Below, in pieces: positions 7,012 to 15,234 of a DNA stretch of 20,828 nt (position 1 is the stretch's first letter; every line of letters starts with the position of its first letter). The stretch comes from CAYXOX01 sp964466745 (GTDB lineage Bacteria > Pseudomonadota > Alphaproteobacteria > Rhodobacterales > Rhodobacteraceae). Below the pieces are notes generated by a model. The model was given only the letters and a program-made list of their open reading frames with translations. It had not been told where the DNA came from and made no database searches. A program made the position numbers and the translations under genes. The DNA lies in NCBI GenBank assembly GCA_964466745.1, contig CAYXOX010000043.1:1-20828 (forward strand). Direction: 5' to 3'.

Positions 7012-8238
7012 CTAGCGGCAGTTCACCGGTAGTTCTTCGGGCCGGTCGAACAGATGGCGCCGGCGTGGCAGGACCGCAGCCAGCAAGGCGAACGCTCCGC
7101 TTCCCAGGAACATCGGACCGGCTCCAAAGGCATGCGAGGCAAAGCCGGCCGCCAGCGGCCCAAGCACGTTGCCCCCCGCCATCGATAGCAGAGCCACCGT
7201 GAAGCCCAGCGACGGCCGCGTGGGATGGAGCCCTTCGGACCAGAAGGCGATGATCGCGCTCGTCATCATGACATGGATGCCCTGCAGGCTCGCGGAAAGA
7301 ACGAGGCCGCTCCAGGTGCCGGGCAAGAGCGCGACGCAAGCTGCCGAGAGCGCACCGGCCAGCATCGTGCCCCGCAAGAGCGGCGGAAGACCGATGATCT
7401 TGCGCAGCCGCCCAGTGAAAAGCCCTGCCAGACCGAACAGCCCGTAGAAGAGGAAGAGAAGAGCCGGCGTCGAAGCCAGCGGCCAACCGGGGACTCCGCC
7501 GGCCTGCGTGATCCGGTCGGCGCCGAAGGCGATGTAGATGGCCGATGTCGTTCCGATGACGAAAGCGACGCCGAAAAGGGACAGCGCCTGTCCCCCGAAG
7601 GGTTCTGCGAAAAACGTGGCGAGGCTCGTCTGACCGGGAGCCTTGCCGACTTTCCGCAACGCGGCCCGGTTGAACATCAGCGCGAGTAGTCCAGCGATGG
7701 CGAAGAGCGCCCACGAAGCGCGCCAGGACCAGCCTGACTGCAAGACGCCGAAGGCCGCGATGGCGGCCACCGCGATGCCGACGCTGGTGCCCGTGCTGAT
7801 GCGCGAGAGAGCGCCTGGCCGGTTCGCATCTGGTATCTTGCGGTGCACGGCATCGTTGAACGGGCTCCACGTCAGACCGGCACTCGACGCGGCGAGAAAG
7901 ACTCCGAACGCCAGCACGATGGTACCCGGAGCGGCAGCTACAACTCCCATGCCGATGGTCGCGGCCAGCAGGCCCAGAAGCACGGGCGCTTCCGGCCCCC
8001 GCCGCTCGAGCAGCGCTTGCGCCAGGACCAGCCCGCCGAGAAATCCGGTGAATCCGAAGCTCGAAACGAGCCCTACGGCCGTGGTCGACAGCGCGAATTC
8101 CGCGCGGAATTCCGGCACGAACAGGCCGAAACCCATACGCGCGGGGCCGAACGAGATCGTGGTCGCAACGAACCCCGCTGCCGGCAGGGTGAAGCCATGG
8201 GCGACCTTCCTCTCCCAGGTTATTGAGATGGAACGCAT
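7012..8238 (-). CDS. MFS transporter, YbfB/YjiJ-like
   Basis: 408 residues with about 12 hydrophobic segments, an inner-membrane secondary transporter. The first helix region has FGPARMGFGLFVPEFRAEF, which matches the start of the YbfB/YjiJ group (G-x-A-R-x-x-x-G-L-x-x-P). The typical MFS loop 2-3 is present in diverged form (GGLVLAQALLERRGPEAP). A charged central loop follows helix 6 (residues about 203-225). The substrate is unknown. ATG 8238 has GGAG 9 bases upstream; an in-frame TTG lies 9 bases earlier. It lies 89 bases downstream of ackA in the same direction and could be read through from the PHB/acetate operon, but an interrupted palindrome (8252-8269) separates them. Confidence 0.88.
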   Translation of the reverse strand: MRSISITWERKVAHGFTLPAAGFVATTISFGPARMGFGLFVPEFRAEFALSTTAVGLVSSFGFTGFLGGLVLAQALLERRGPEAPVLLGLLAATIGMGVVAAAPGTIVLAFGVFLAASSAGLTWSPFNDAVHRKIPDANRPGALSRISTGTSVGIAVAAIAAFGVLQSGWSWRASWALFAIAGLLALMFNRAALRKVGKAPGQTSLATFFAEPFGGQALSLFGVAFVIGTTSAIYIAFGADRITQAGGVPGWPLASTPALLFLFYGLFGLAGLFTGRLRKIIGLPPLLRGTMLAGALSAACVALLPGTWSGLVLSASLQGIHVMMTSAIIAFWSEGLHPTRPSLGFTVALLSMAGGNVLGPLAAGFASHAFGAGPMFLGSGAFALLAAVLPRRRHLFDRPEELPVNCR

Positions 8239-8251
8239 CAGAGGCAACTCC

Positions 8252-8269
8252 GGACCTGGCTCCAGGTTC
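8252..8269. promoter_or_regulatory. Interrupted palindrome between ackA and the MFS gene
   Basis: GGACCTG (8252-8258) and CAGGTTC (8263-8269) pair around GCTC, with one G-T wobble. It sits 14 bases upstream of the MFS start. It could be an operator for the transporter or a stem at the end of the ackA transcript; no T-tract follows on the minus strand. Confidence 0.3.
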
Positions 8270-8327
8270 TGTTAGCGAGGCATGCGGCAAGCTGCGCGAT
8301 GCGCGGTTGGCCAGCGCGCGCTCCCGG

Positions 8328-9536
8328 TCAGCGTTTGCCGGCATCACGGGATCGGGCCAGCTGATCCGCATGCTGGGCCATCACGATCTCTTCGTCGGTC
8401 GGGATCATCATCGTTACGACCCGTGCATTCGAAGCGGAGAGCTGCGCTGCCCCGTTCCGGTTGGCGTCCTGGTCCAGTGCTACGCCAAGCCAGCCAAGAC
8501 CGGAGCAGATTCGTTCGCGGATACCGGGCGCGTGCTCGCCCATTCCGCCGGTGAATACGAGACCGTCAAGACCCCCCATGGCTGCCGCCAGCGAGCCGAT
8601 CTCGCGCTGGCAACGGTAGACGAAGAAATCGATTGCGCAGGCGGCATCGTCGCTTTCGCTGGCCAACAGGTCGATCATCTCTCCGCTGATGCCCGACAGC
8701 CCGAGGAGGCCGGATTGCTCGTAGAGCATCTGTCGCAACTCGGCGGGCGCCATCCCGCGTTCCTCGATCAGCCAGAGCAGGATGCCCGGATCAAGCGCGC
8801 CCGACCGCCTCCCCATTGGCAAGCCGTCGAGCGCGGTCATTCCCATGGTCGTCGCAACCGAGCGCCCCTCACGTATCGCGCACATGCTCACACCGTGACC
8901 CAGGTGCGCCGCGACGACCCGTCCACCGGCAAGTTTGGGCGCCCTGTCGGCAAGGGTTGCGGCCACGTGCTCGAACGAGAGGCCGTGAAAGCCGTAGCGG
9001 ACGACGCCGTCGTCGGTCAGGGTTTTTGGCAGGGCGAATATGCGGTCGTTGCGGGGCAGGGTCTTGTGAAATGCGGTGTCGAAACAGGCGATCTGCGGAA
9101 CGTGCGGGAACCGATCGGCAAGCTCCCGGATGGCGGCAAGGTTGTGTGGCTGGTGGCCGGGGGCAAGAGGCGAGAGCGCGTCGAGACTGGACAGGACGGT
9201 GCTGTCCACCTCCGCCGGCGCTTGATGTTGACTGCCCCCATGGACGACACGATGCGCCACGACCGCAATGTCGTCTTCGGCGATCTCCTTCAGCAACCGC
9301 CGCAGCATCTCGGCGCGCGCGGTCCCCTGCGCGTCGGCGGACTCGCCGGGTGGGTCGAGCTCGCGTTCCTCGCTCGCGTCCGACAGCACGTCACGGCGTT
9401 CCCAGATCAGTTTCCCTGGCAGCCCGCGCAGGCTGAGCCGGAGCCGGGGCCGTGGGCCGTCACCGGTCCGGTCGAAAACCGCGCACCGCAGGCTGGAGGA
9501 TCCTGCATTCAGCGTCACGATCAGGGGCGCGGTCAT
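8328..9536 (-). CDS. ackA: Acetate kinase
   Basis: 402 residues, cytoplasmic. Interconverts acetyl phosphate + ADP and acetate + ATP. ASKHA-fold motifs seen: LNAGSSSLR (Asn10, Ser14), VAHRVVHGG with Arg96, the catalytic-loop segment LAPGHQPHN with His128, FDTAF (Asp154), YGFHGLS with His184, GRRSGALDPG with Arg244, FTGGMGEH and IPTDEE with Glu382. One odd residue: the usual HLGNG phosphate-binding loop reads HLGHG (His214 instead of Asn). ATG 9536 overlaps the stop of the phosphotransacetylase gene by 4 bases, with GGAGG just upstream, so the two enzymes are probably co-translated. Product partner is the preceding gene, which makes acetyl phosphate from acetyl-CoA. Confidence 0.95.
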   Translation of the reverse strand: MTAPLIVTLNAGSSSLRCAVFDRTGDGPRPRLRLSLRGLPGKLIWERRDVLSDASEERELDPPGESADAQGTARAEMLRRLLKEIAEDDIAVVAHRVVHGGSQHQAPAEVDSTVLSSLDALSPLAPGHQPHNLAAIRELADRFPHVPQIACFDTAFHKTLPRNDRIFALPKTLTDDGVVRYGFHGLSFEHVAATLADRAPKLAGGRVVAAHLGHGVSMCAIREGRSVATTMGMTALDGLPMGRRSGALDPGILLWLIEERGMAPAELRQMLYEQSGLLGLSGISGEMIDLLASESDDAACAIDFFVYRCQREIGSLAAAMGGLDGLVFTGGMGEHAPGIRERICSGLGWLGVALDQDANRNGAAQLSASNARVVTMMIPTDEEIVMAQHADQLARSRDAGKR

Positions 9537-10936
9537 TCGTCGCCTCCATGTTGGCCACGACCCGCGTGGGCCATGATCGTGGCGAGCGCCGCCGAAGCGC
9601 GCCGCTCACGAGGTGTATCCGCGCGGCTGGTGAGCGCGATGGGCACGCGCATCCCCAAGGCTATGCCAGCCGCCTCTGCGCCCGCGAGGTAGTCGAGATC
9701 TTTGGCGAGGATGTTCGCGGCCTCGATATCTGGCGCGATCAGGATGTCGGCGCGTCCGGCTACAGGCGAGGAGATGCCCTTGATCCGGGCAGCCTGTTCC
9801 GAAACCGCGTTGTCCAGCGCCAGCGGGCCGTCGATATCGGCACCGGTAATCTCACCCCTGTCGGCCATCTTGCAGACGGCGGCGGCGGCCAGCGTCGAGG
9901 GGATGTCTTCCGTCACGGTCTCGACTGCCGACAGCATCGCGACCCTGGGCAGTTCGACGCCGAGCGCCTGGGCCAGATCCACCGCGTTCCGGACGATGTC
10001 GCGAAGCGTTGCCAGATCGGGAGAGATGTTGACGGCGGCGTCGGCCACGAACAGGAGCCGCGGATAGATTGGCACATCCTCAACGAAGACGTGGCTCAGG
10101 CATCGGTCCATCCGCAAGTCGCGTTGGTTCAGAACGGCGCGTAACAGTTCATCGGTATGGATCTTGCCCTTCATGACGGCCCCGCATTCGCCCCTTGCCG
10201 CCATGCCGGCGGCCGTATCGGCTGCGGCCTCGGCATCGGTGCAGTCGACCAGCTCGAGACCCGAAACATCCTGCCCGACGGCTTCGGCGGCCGCGCGTAT
10301 CTCCGCCTCGGGGCCGATCAGGACTGGCGTGATCAACCCGGCCTTCGCGCTTTCCAGTGCGCCCGAAAGCGATGGCTCGTCCACGGGGTTCACGACTGCC
10401 ATGCGGACCGGCCCCGCCTGCCTGGCCATCTCTTCGATCCTCTCCAGCCGGTCGGGCGGTGCGGCGGTTTCGAGCGCGACCGCCCGCCCGAAAGGCCGAC
10501 GAACAGGTGTGCCCGGCGCGATGGCCTCTATCCGGCCGGAAACGACGGGTGTTCCGTCATCGCGCGTGCACGTCACGTCGAGCGTCACCTTTGCGGCCGC
10601 AGGATCGAGCTCGGTGACCTGCACCCGTGCAACGGCCACGTCCTCGTGCCGCAGGTGGTTTTCGACATCCAGCCGCAACCGGGTGATCCGGCTGCCTGGA
10701 CCGGGCAGGCGGGCGGCAACCAGTGCGCAAAGGATCGTCGAGGCGGTGCCACCGGCCGCAAGCGCCTCGCGAAAGGCAGGATCGGCGGCCAGTTCGCGGT
10801 CGACGGCGTCTTCCATTACGTCCCCCGCGAAGGAGACGAATGTCCCGAGGTCGGACCGGGCGACCCTTCGCCGGACACTGGCGCTGTCGCCGATCCGCAG
10901 CTTGTCGATTGTTCGGTTCTCGATTGTCGAGGTCAT
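9533..10936 (-). CDS. Hydratase-like (MaoC-type) / phosphate acetyltransferase fusion
   Basis: 467 residues. Residues about 10-150 form a MaoC-like hot-dog region (IGDSASVRRRV, FVSFAGDV, LPGPGSRI, RLRLDVENHLRHEDV). Residues about 155-455 are a phosphate acetyl/butyryltransferase domain (PVRMAVVNPVDEPSLSGAL, VMKGKIHTDELLRAVL, FVADAAVNISP, IAPDIEAANILAKDL). The second half would transfer the acetyl group from CoA to phosphate, feeding AckA. Family members are annotated as bifunctional enoyl-CoA hydratase/phosphate acetyltransferase. Here the hydratase signature D-x-N-P-x-H is degenerate: Asp39 is kept but the His position is Ala44, so hydratase activity is doubtful. ATG 10936 gives the MTSTIENRT start; a longer frame runs into phaC. 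The start lies 14 bases after the phaC stop. Confidence 0.9.
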   Translation of the reverse strand: MTSTIENRTIDKLRIGDSASVRRRVARSDLGTFVSFAGDVMEDAVDRELAADPAFREALAAGGTASTILCALVAARLPGPGSRITRLRLDVENHLRHEDVAVARVQVTELDPAAAKVTLDVTCTRDDGTPVVSGRIEAIAPGTPVRRPFGRAVALETAAPPDRLERIEEMARQAGPVRMAVVNPVDEPSLSGALESAKAGLITPVLIGPEAEIRAAAEAVGQDVSGLELVDCTDAEAAADTAAGMAARGECGAVMKGKIHTDELLRAVLNQRDLRMDRCLSHVFVEDVPIYPRLLFVADAAVNISPDLATLRDIVRNAVDLAQALGVELPRVAMLSAVETVTEDIPSTLAAAAVCKMADRGEITGADIDGPLALDNAVSEQAARIKGISSPVAGRADILIAPDIEAANILAKDLDYLAGAEAAGIALGMRVPIALTSRADTPRERRASAALATIMAHAGRGQHGGDE

Positions 10937-10950
10937 GGCGCTGCCCACCG

Positions 10951-12834
10951 CTAGCGCTGGAAGACGTAGGTGCCCGGTGCGTTTTCGATGGCTTGGTAAG
11001 GGGCCTTGCCGGTCCCGAGGCCGGGCGGTTTCACCGCCTTGCCCGAGCGTTCGTCCAGCCAGTCGATCAGGGCGGGCCACCAGGAACCGTCACGGCATTC
11101 GGCGGCCGCCTGCCATGCCTCGGGCGACATGTGGTTTTCGTCCTCACGTGTCGTCCGGATGTGGAATTCGCGTCCCTCGTGGCCCGGTTCGCTGACGATC
11201 CCGGCATTGTGCCCCCCATTGGTCAGCACGAAAGTCACGGGCGTGTCGGCAAGAAGGTGGAGCTTGTACACCGAATGCCACGGCGCGACATGGTCCGAGG
11301 TTGTGGAGACGCAGAAGATTGGAACGTCGATATCTCTGACCGAGACGGGCTCGCCGCCCAGCCGATACTTACCTTCAGCCAGCTCGTTCCCGAGGAAGAT
11401 CTTGCGCAGGTATTCGCTGTGCATTCTGTAGGGCATGCGGGTTGCATCGGCGTTCCAGGCCATCAGGTCGAACATGCCCTGCCGTTCGCCCATCAGGTAA
11501 TCGTGGATGTAGCGCGACCAGATCAGGTCGGCGGAGCGCAGCAACTGGAAGGCACCCGCCATCTGCTTGGTGTCGAGGTAGCCCTGGTCCCACATCATGT
11601 TCTCGAGGAAGGCAACTTCGCTTTCGCTGACGAAGAGCTGCAATTCGCCGGGCTCCTCGAAATCGGTCTGTGTGGCGAAGAGCGTGAGGCTGGCCAGCCG
11701 GTCGTCGCCGTCGCGCGCCATCTGCGCGGCCTTGGCCGCCATCAGCGTGCCGCCGAGGCAGTAGCCGACACCGTGCATCTTGCGCTCTGGGACGATGGCG
11801 CACACCGCCTCCATCGCCTCGGCCACGGCCTCGAAATAGTCGTGCATCCCCTTGTCGCGATCCTCGGCGGTGGGGTTGCGCCACGACACCATGAAGACGG
11901 TAAAGCCCTGGTCCACGAGGTATTTGACCAGCGAATTGTCGGGACTGAGATCGAGGATGTAGTATTTCATGATCCAGGCCGGCACGATCAGGATCGGCTC
12001 GGGCTTCACCGTCTTGGTGGTGGGAGCATACTGGATCAGCTCAAGCAGGCGGTTGCGGAATACGACCTTGCCCGGCGCCGTGGCCACATCGCGGCCGGGA
12101 AGGTAATCCTCGGTGCCAACCGGCAGCTTGCCGGAGATGGCGCGTTCCCAATCTTCCAGGAAGTTCTGGAAGCCGCGCACCAGGTTGGCGCCGCCCTCCC
12201 GAAGCGTCGCCTGCGCCACCTCGGGGTTCGTGGCGACGAAGTTCGAGGGCGACATCATGTCGAGCATCTGCCGGCTGACAAAGGAAACGACCTGTTCCTC
12301 GCGCTGGCCGACCCCGTCGATGTCGCAGGCGGCATTGTACCACCATTGCTGGGTGAGCAGAAAGCTCTGGTAAATCAGGTTGTAGGGCCATGTTCCCCAG
12401 CCTTCGTGCTCGAACCGGTGATCGTGGGGCAGGGGATCGATGCAGGGCTCCGCGTCCGGGTCGCGGGCAACCTGGCCTGCAAAAATGCCGAGCCGCATCG
12501 CCTTGCGCATGGCCTTTTCCACCAGCTGCACCTGCTTGCCGGGCGAGCCCAGCACATGCACCCACCAGTCGAAGAAGGTCGAGGACAACCCGTAGGGCGA
12601 GACGCCCAGCGTGAAACGCGCCAGGTGCGCGTTGGCGGCGCGGTCGAGACTCTTGGTGCTGTAGCGGTCGGGCGCCTCGATCGGCGAGGTGTGGAGGATC
12701 TCCGGCGGTTCGGCGCCGAGGCCGCTTTCCGTCTCTTCGGATCTGGAAGCTTTGCCGGTATCGCGAGCATCGGGCCCGGCCTGCGCGACGGCCTCCGTCT
12801 TCAGGTCTTCGGTCTCCGCTTTGGTATCGGGCAT
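10951..12834 (-). CDS. phaC: Class I poly(3-hydroxyalkanoate) synthase
   Basis: 627 residues. Polymerises (R)-3-hydroxyacyl-CoA into PHA granules, releasing CoA. The lipase-like box is GVGYCLGG with nucleophile Cys359. The catalytic Asp is Asp514 (TSDHVAPW) and the His is His542 (GGHNAG); spacings agree with class I enzymes. Also visible: the N-terminal domain FFDWWVHVLGSPGKQ, the PAWIMKYYILDLSP segment and the VSWRNP motif. The first 60 or so residues are an acidic, low-complexity extension, which makes the enzyme somewhat longer than the roughly 590 residues common for class I. ATG 12834 follows GAGGAAG. The frame stays open far upstream through phaB, but the start and binding site argue against a fusion. 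Third PHB gene of the operon; no phaE/phaR subunit is present. Confidence 0.97.
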   Translation of the reverse strand: MPDTKAETEDLKTEAVAQAGPDARDTGKASRSEETESGLGAEPPEILHTSPIEAPDRYSTKSLDRAANAHLARFTLGVSPYGLSSTFFDWWVHVLGSPGKQVQLVEKAMRKAMRLGIFAGQVARDPDAEPCIDPLPHDHRFEHEGWGTWPYNLIYQSFLLTQQWWYNAACDIDGVGQREEQVVSFVSRQMLDMMSPSNFVATNPEVAQATLREGGANLVRGFQNFLEDWERAISGKLPVGTEDYLPGRDVATAPGKVVFRNRLLELIQYAPTTKTVKPEPILIVPAWIMKYYILDLSPDNSLVKYLVDQGFTVFMVSWRNPTAEDRDKGMHDYFEAVAEAMEAVCAIVPERKMHGVGYCLGGTLMAAKAAQMARDGDDRLASLTLFATQTDFEEPGELQLFVSESEVAFLENMMWDQGYLDTKQMAGAFQLLRSADLIWSRYIHDYLMGERQGMFDLMAWNADATRMPYRMHSEYLRKIFLGNELAEGKYRLGGEPVSVRDIDVPIFCVSTTSDHVAPWHSVYKLHLLADTPVTFVLTNGGHNAGIVSEPGHEGREFHIRTTREDENHMSPEAWQAAAECRDGSWWPALIDWLDERSGKAVKPPGLGTGKAPYQAIENAPGTYVFQR

Positions 12835-12878
12835 GTTCTTCCTCGTTTTGGAATGGGTTCGGGCAGCAGGCACGGTGC

Positions 12879-13610
12879 CTAGCCCATGCGCAGTCCGCCG
12901 TTGACCGGCAACGTTGCCCCGGTAACGAAGCCCGCGTCGTCGGACGCCAGAAACCGCACGCAGCGGCCGATCTCGGAAGGTTCGGCAAGCCGGCCAAGCG
13001 GCACCTCGTCGAGGATGCCGCTCAGGATGTCGTCTGGCACCGACTCCACCATCGGCGTGTCGGCGTAGCCGGGGGCGATCGCGTTGACGGTGATCCCCTT
13101 GCCGGCGTTCTCGCGCGCCAGCGCACGGGTGAACCCCTCGACGCCGGCCTTGGCGGCGCAATAATTGGTCTGGCCGACCTGGCCCTTGGCAGCGTTTACG
13201 GACGAGATGTTGATGATCCGCCCGAAGCCGCGCTCGCGCATACCGCCGATGATCTGTCGTGTGACATTGAACATCGAGCCGAGATCGACTCGCATCACCG
13301 CGTCCCAATCGTCGCGGTCCATCTTGTGGAACATCCCGTCCCGGTTCACGCCGGCGTTGTTCACGAGGATGTCGATCGGCCCGATCGAATCCTCCACGTC
13401 GGCGATAGCGCCTTCGCAGGCGTCGTAGTCGCTCACGTCCCATTCGAAGACGGGCATGTTCGTCTCGCGTCCGAAGGACTCCGCGCGCTCTCCGCCGCCC
13501 AGGTGACCCACGGCCACGACAACGTCGGCCTGCGCAAGCGCCCGTGCCGCAGCTGCTCCAAGTCCCTGGATGCCGCCGGTCACAAGGGCGGTTCTCTTGC
13601 CGGTTTCCAT
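12879..13610 (-). CDS. phaB: Acetoacetyl-CoA reductase
   Basis: 243 residues, classical SDR. Reduces acetoacetyl-CoA to (R)-3-hydroxybutyryl-CoA, normally with NADPH, the second step of PHB synthesis. Rossmann motif TGGIQGLG (11-18), NNAG (84-87), catalytic Ser137, Tyr150 and Lys154 in SSVNAAKGQVGQTNYCAAK. The PhaB-typical stretches VNAIAPGYADTPMV and the C-terminus VNGGLRMG distinguish it from FabG. ATG 13610 is preceded by AGGAAA; the in-frame upstream ATG 13658 would overlap phaA by 11 bases and was not chosen. It lies 37 bases after phaA and 44 before phaC. Confidence 0.96.
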   Translation of the reverse strand: METGKRTALVTGGIQGLGAAAARALAQADVVVAVGHLGGGERAESFGRETNMPVFEWDVSDYDACEGAIADVEDSIGPIDILVNNAGVNRDGMFHKMDRDDWDAVMRVDLGSMFNVTRQIIGGMRERGFGRIINISSVNAAKGQVGQTNYCAAKAGVEGFTRALARENAGKGITVNAIAPGYADTPMVESVPDDILSGILDEVPLGRLAEPSEIGRCVRFLASDDAGFVTGATLPVNGGLRMG

Positions 13611-13647
13611 GAACGTTTCCTTTCTTCGGAATTGTCCGTTTCTGGGT

Positions 13648-14835
13648 TCAGGTCTCACGGTCGAACAAAAGCGCGATGCCCTGTCCGCCGCCGATGCAGA
13701 GTGTCACGAGGCCGCGGCCGAGGCCGTCGCGTGCCATCGAATGGAGGAGGCGCGTCGTCAGGATCGCGCCCGTCGCCCCGATCGGGTGACCGAGCGCGAT
13801 AGCGCCGCCCTCGACATTCACGATGTCCTCCGAAAGGCCCAGCTCCTGCGTCAGCGCGATGGCGATTGCGGCGAAGGCCTCGTTGATCTCGGCCCGCTCG
13901 ATATCGTCCATGCTCCAGCCGGCACGTCCGAGCGCCTGGTGCACCGCGGGCACCGGGCCGAGACCGAACATGCCGGGTTCGACGGCACCGATACCGCTGG
14001 CCACGAGCCGCGCGGCAACGTCGAGCCCGCGGGCTTCTGCGAAGGCGCGCGACGCCACGATCATGGCGGCAGCGGCGCTGTTCAGGCCGGGAGCGTTGCC
14101 CGCGGTGATGGTGCCGCCCTCACGGAAAGCGGGCCTGAGCTTGGCGAGGCCCTCCTGCGTCGCGTCGGCGCGGTTCGCCTCGTCCGCCTCGAAGAGCGCC
14201 CCGCCGGATCTGCCGTCGAGCGGAACCGGCACGATCTCGTCCTCGAAGCGGCCGTCGCCCTGCGCGTCGGCGAAACGCTGCTGCGAGCGCGCGGCCCAGG
14301 CATCCTGTGCTGCGCGGCTGATCTGTCTGTCCTCGACGAGATCCTCCGTATGCCAGCCCGAGTGCTCGCCGGAGAAGGCGTCGTTCAGCCCGTCGCGCAG
14401 GGTCGCGTCGCCCAGCGTTCCCGGCCCCATGCGGTAGCCCCATCGCGCCTGGTCGAGCAGGTAGGGGCCCCTGTCCATATTCTCCATACCGCCCGCGATC
14501 ATGCAGTCGGCATGCCCAAGCATGACCTCGTGTGCCGCCGTTGCGATGGCCTGCGCGCCCGAGCCGCACACCCGGTTGACGGTCATCGCAGGAACGCTTT
14601 CTGGCAACCCGCCGTTCATGGCCGCCTGTCGCGCCGGGTTCATGCCTGTGCCGGCGGTAACGACGTGGCCCATCACGGCGCCGTCGACCCTCGCGGGTTC
14701 GACTCCGCTGCGGTCCAGCACCGCGCGGATGGCGATGGCCCCGAGTTCGCTCGCGGGCGTGGATTTCAGCGTCCCGCCGAACCGTCCGACGGGCGTTCGG
14801 ACAGCGTGGCACACTACGACGTCTGAGTCTGGCAT
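13648..14835 (-). CDS. phaA: Acetyl-CoA C-acetyltransferase (beta-ketothiolase)
   Basis: 395 residues, normal length. Condenses two acetyl-CoA to acetoacetyl-CoA, the entry step of PHB synthesis. Thiolase signatures: NRVCGSGAQAI with acylated Cys90, GGMENM, the INEAFA motif, GHPIGATGA with His350 and CIGGGQG with Cys380. The order of the active-site residues matches biosynthetic thiolases (PhaA). ATG 14835 lies 16 bases after the stop of the small membrane protein gene, so transcription from the promoter before 15106 is likely. Some position changes (APGLNSAAAA instead of the usual A-S-G-x-N-D-G-A) are seen in the loop before the covering region. The usual Asp-Gly there are Ser-Ala, a variation worth checking. 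Confidence 0.94.
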   Translation of the reverse strand: MPDSDVVVCHAVRTPVGRFGGTLKSTPASELGAIAIRAVLDRSGVEPARVDGAVMGHVVTAGTGMNPARQAAMNGGLPESVPAMTVNRVCGSGAQAIATAAHEVMLGHADCMIAGGMENMDRGPYLLDQARWGYRMGPGTLGDATLRDGLNDAFSGEHSGWHTEDLVEDRQISRAAQDAWAARSQQRFADAQGDGRFEDEIVPVPLDGRSGGALFEADEANRADATQEGLAKLRPAFREGGTITAGNAPGLNSAAAAMIVASRAFAEARGLDVAARLVASGIGAVEPGMFGLGPVPAVHQALGRAGWSMDDIERAEINEAFAAIAIALTQELGLSEDIVNVEGGAIALGHPIGATGAILTTRLLHSMARDGLGRGLVTLCIGGGQGIALLFDRET

Positions 14836-14851
14836 TGTCGTCTCCGATGGC

Positions 14852-15106
14852 TCAGGTTTCGGGGAAGTCGCTCTGGCGTTTCTCGGAATCCTTGCGGGCG
14901 CCGCTGCGCAGCCGCCAGTTGGGATCTTCGAGCTTGATCCAGCGCGAGATCACGTAGGCGGCGGGCCAAGTCACCACGAGACCAAAGGCCACCGCGGCCG
15001 CGATGGGGCGCCAGTCGTAGTATCCAAGCGACAGGACCACGATCACGAAACCCCCGACCAGGACGGATCCCGTCATGAAGGTCAGGACGATGCTCAGGCG
15101 GTCCAT
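14852..15106 (-). CDS. Small two-helix membrane protein of unknown function
   Basis: 84 residues. Two hydrophobic segments at about 6-28 (IVLTFMTGSVLVGGFVIVVLSLG) are split by a short YYDWRP loop from 34-54 (AAAVAFGLVVTWPAAYVIS). A charged C-terminal tail follows (WIKLEDPNWRLRSGARKDSEK). ATG 15106 has a strong AAGGAGG site. It is the first gene of the minus-strand run leading to phaA, 16 bases apart, and so probably cotranscribed with PHB synthesis. It resembles short uncharacterised proteins of alphaproteobacteria. I do not recognise a named family; a granule or membrane role is not shown. Confidence 0.8.
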   Translation of the reverse strand: MDRLSIVLTFMTGSVLVGGFVIVVLSLGYYDWRPIAAAVAFGLVVTWPAAYVISRWIKLEDPNWRLRSGARKDSEKRQSDFPET

Positions 15107-15171
15107 GCGTGCCTCCTTTACAAAGAAGAATGTCTCGCCGCCGAACCTGCCCATGTGGCCGACCGCGGGCA

Positions 15172-15185
15172 TTAACGCTCGTTAA
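15172..15185. promoter_or_regulatory. Palindrome TTAACG-N2-CGTTAA in divergent promoter region
   Basis: A perfect 6+6 inverted repeat with a 2-base centre lies in the 128-base spacer between the small membrane protein/phaABC unit (-) and the HhH/CYTH/SDR/nitroreductase unit (+). It is the only AT-rich motif in the spacer. It is close to, but not, the CtrA form TTAA-N7-TTAA (spacer here 6), so a dimeric repressor or activator site is more likely. It sits 66 bases before the minus start and 50 before the plus start. Confidence 0.45.
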
Positions 15186-15234
15186 CGACATGTCACCGGA
15201 GTCTTCGCTTTCTTGTCGGCAGGAGGGTTGCCCA

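Noticed and set aside
10723..12882. 719-codon open frame antisense to phaC
   Set aside because: Mirrors phaC codon bias; phaC has complete catalytic residues and a ribosome binding site.
10951..13443. phaC frame open upstream through phaB (830 codons), possible fusion
   Set aside because: PhaB is intact in another frame and phaC has its own ATG with GAGGAAG; the upstream part is Arg-rich nonsense.
15172..15185. CtrA binding site
   Set aside because: TTAA repeats are separated by 6, not 7, bases; kept only as a generic palindrome.
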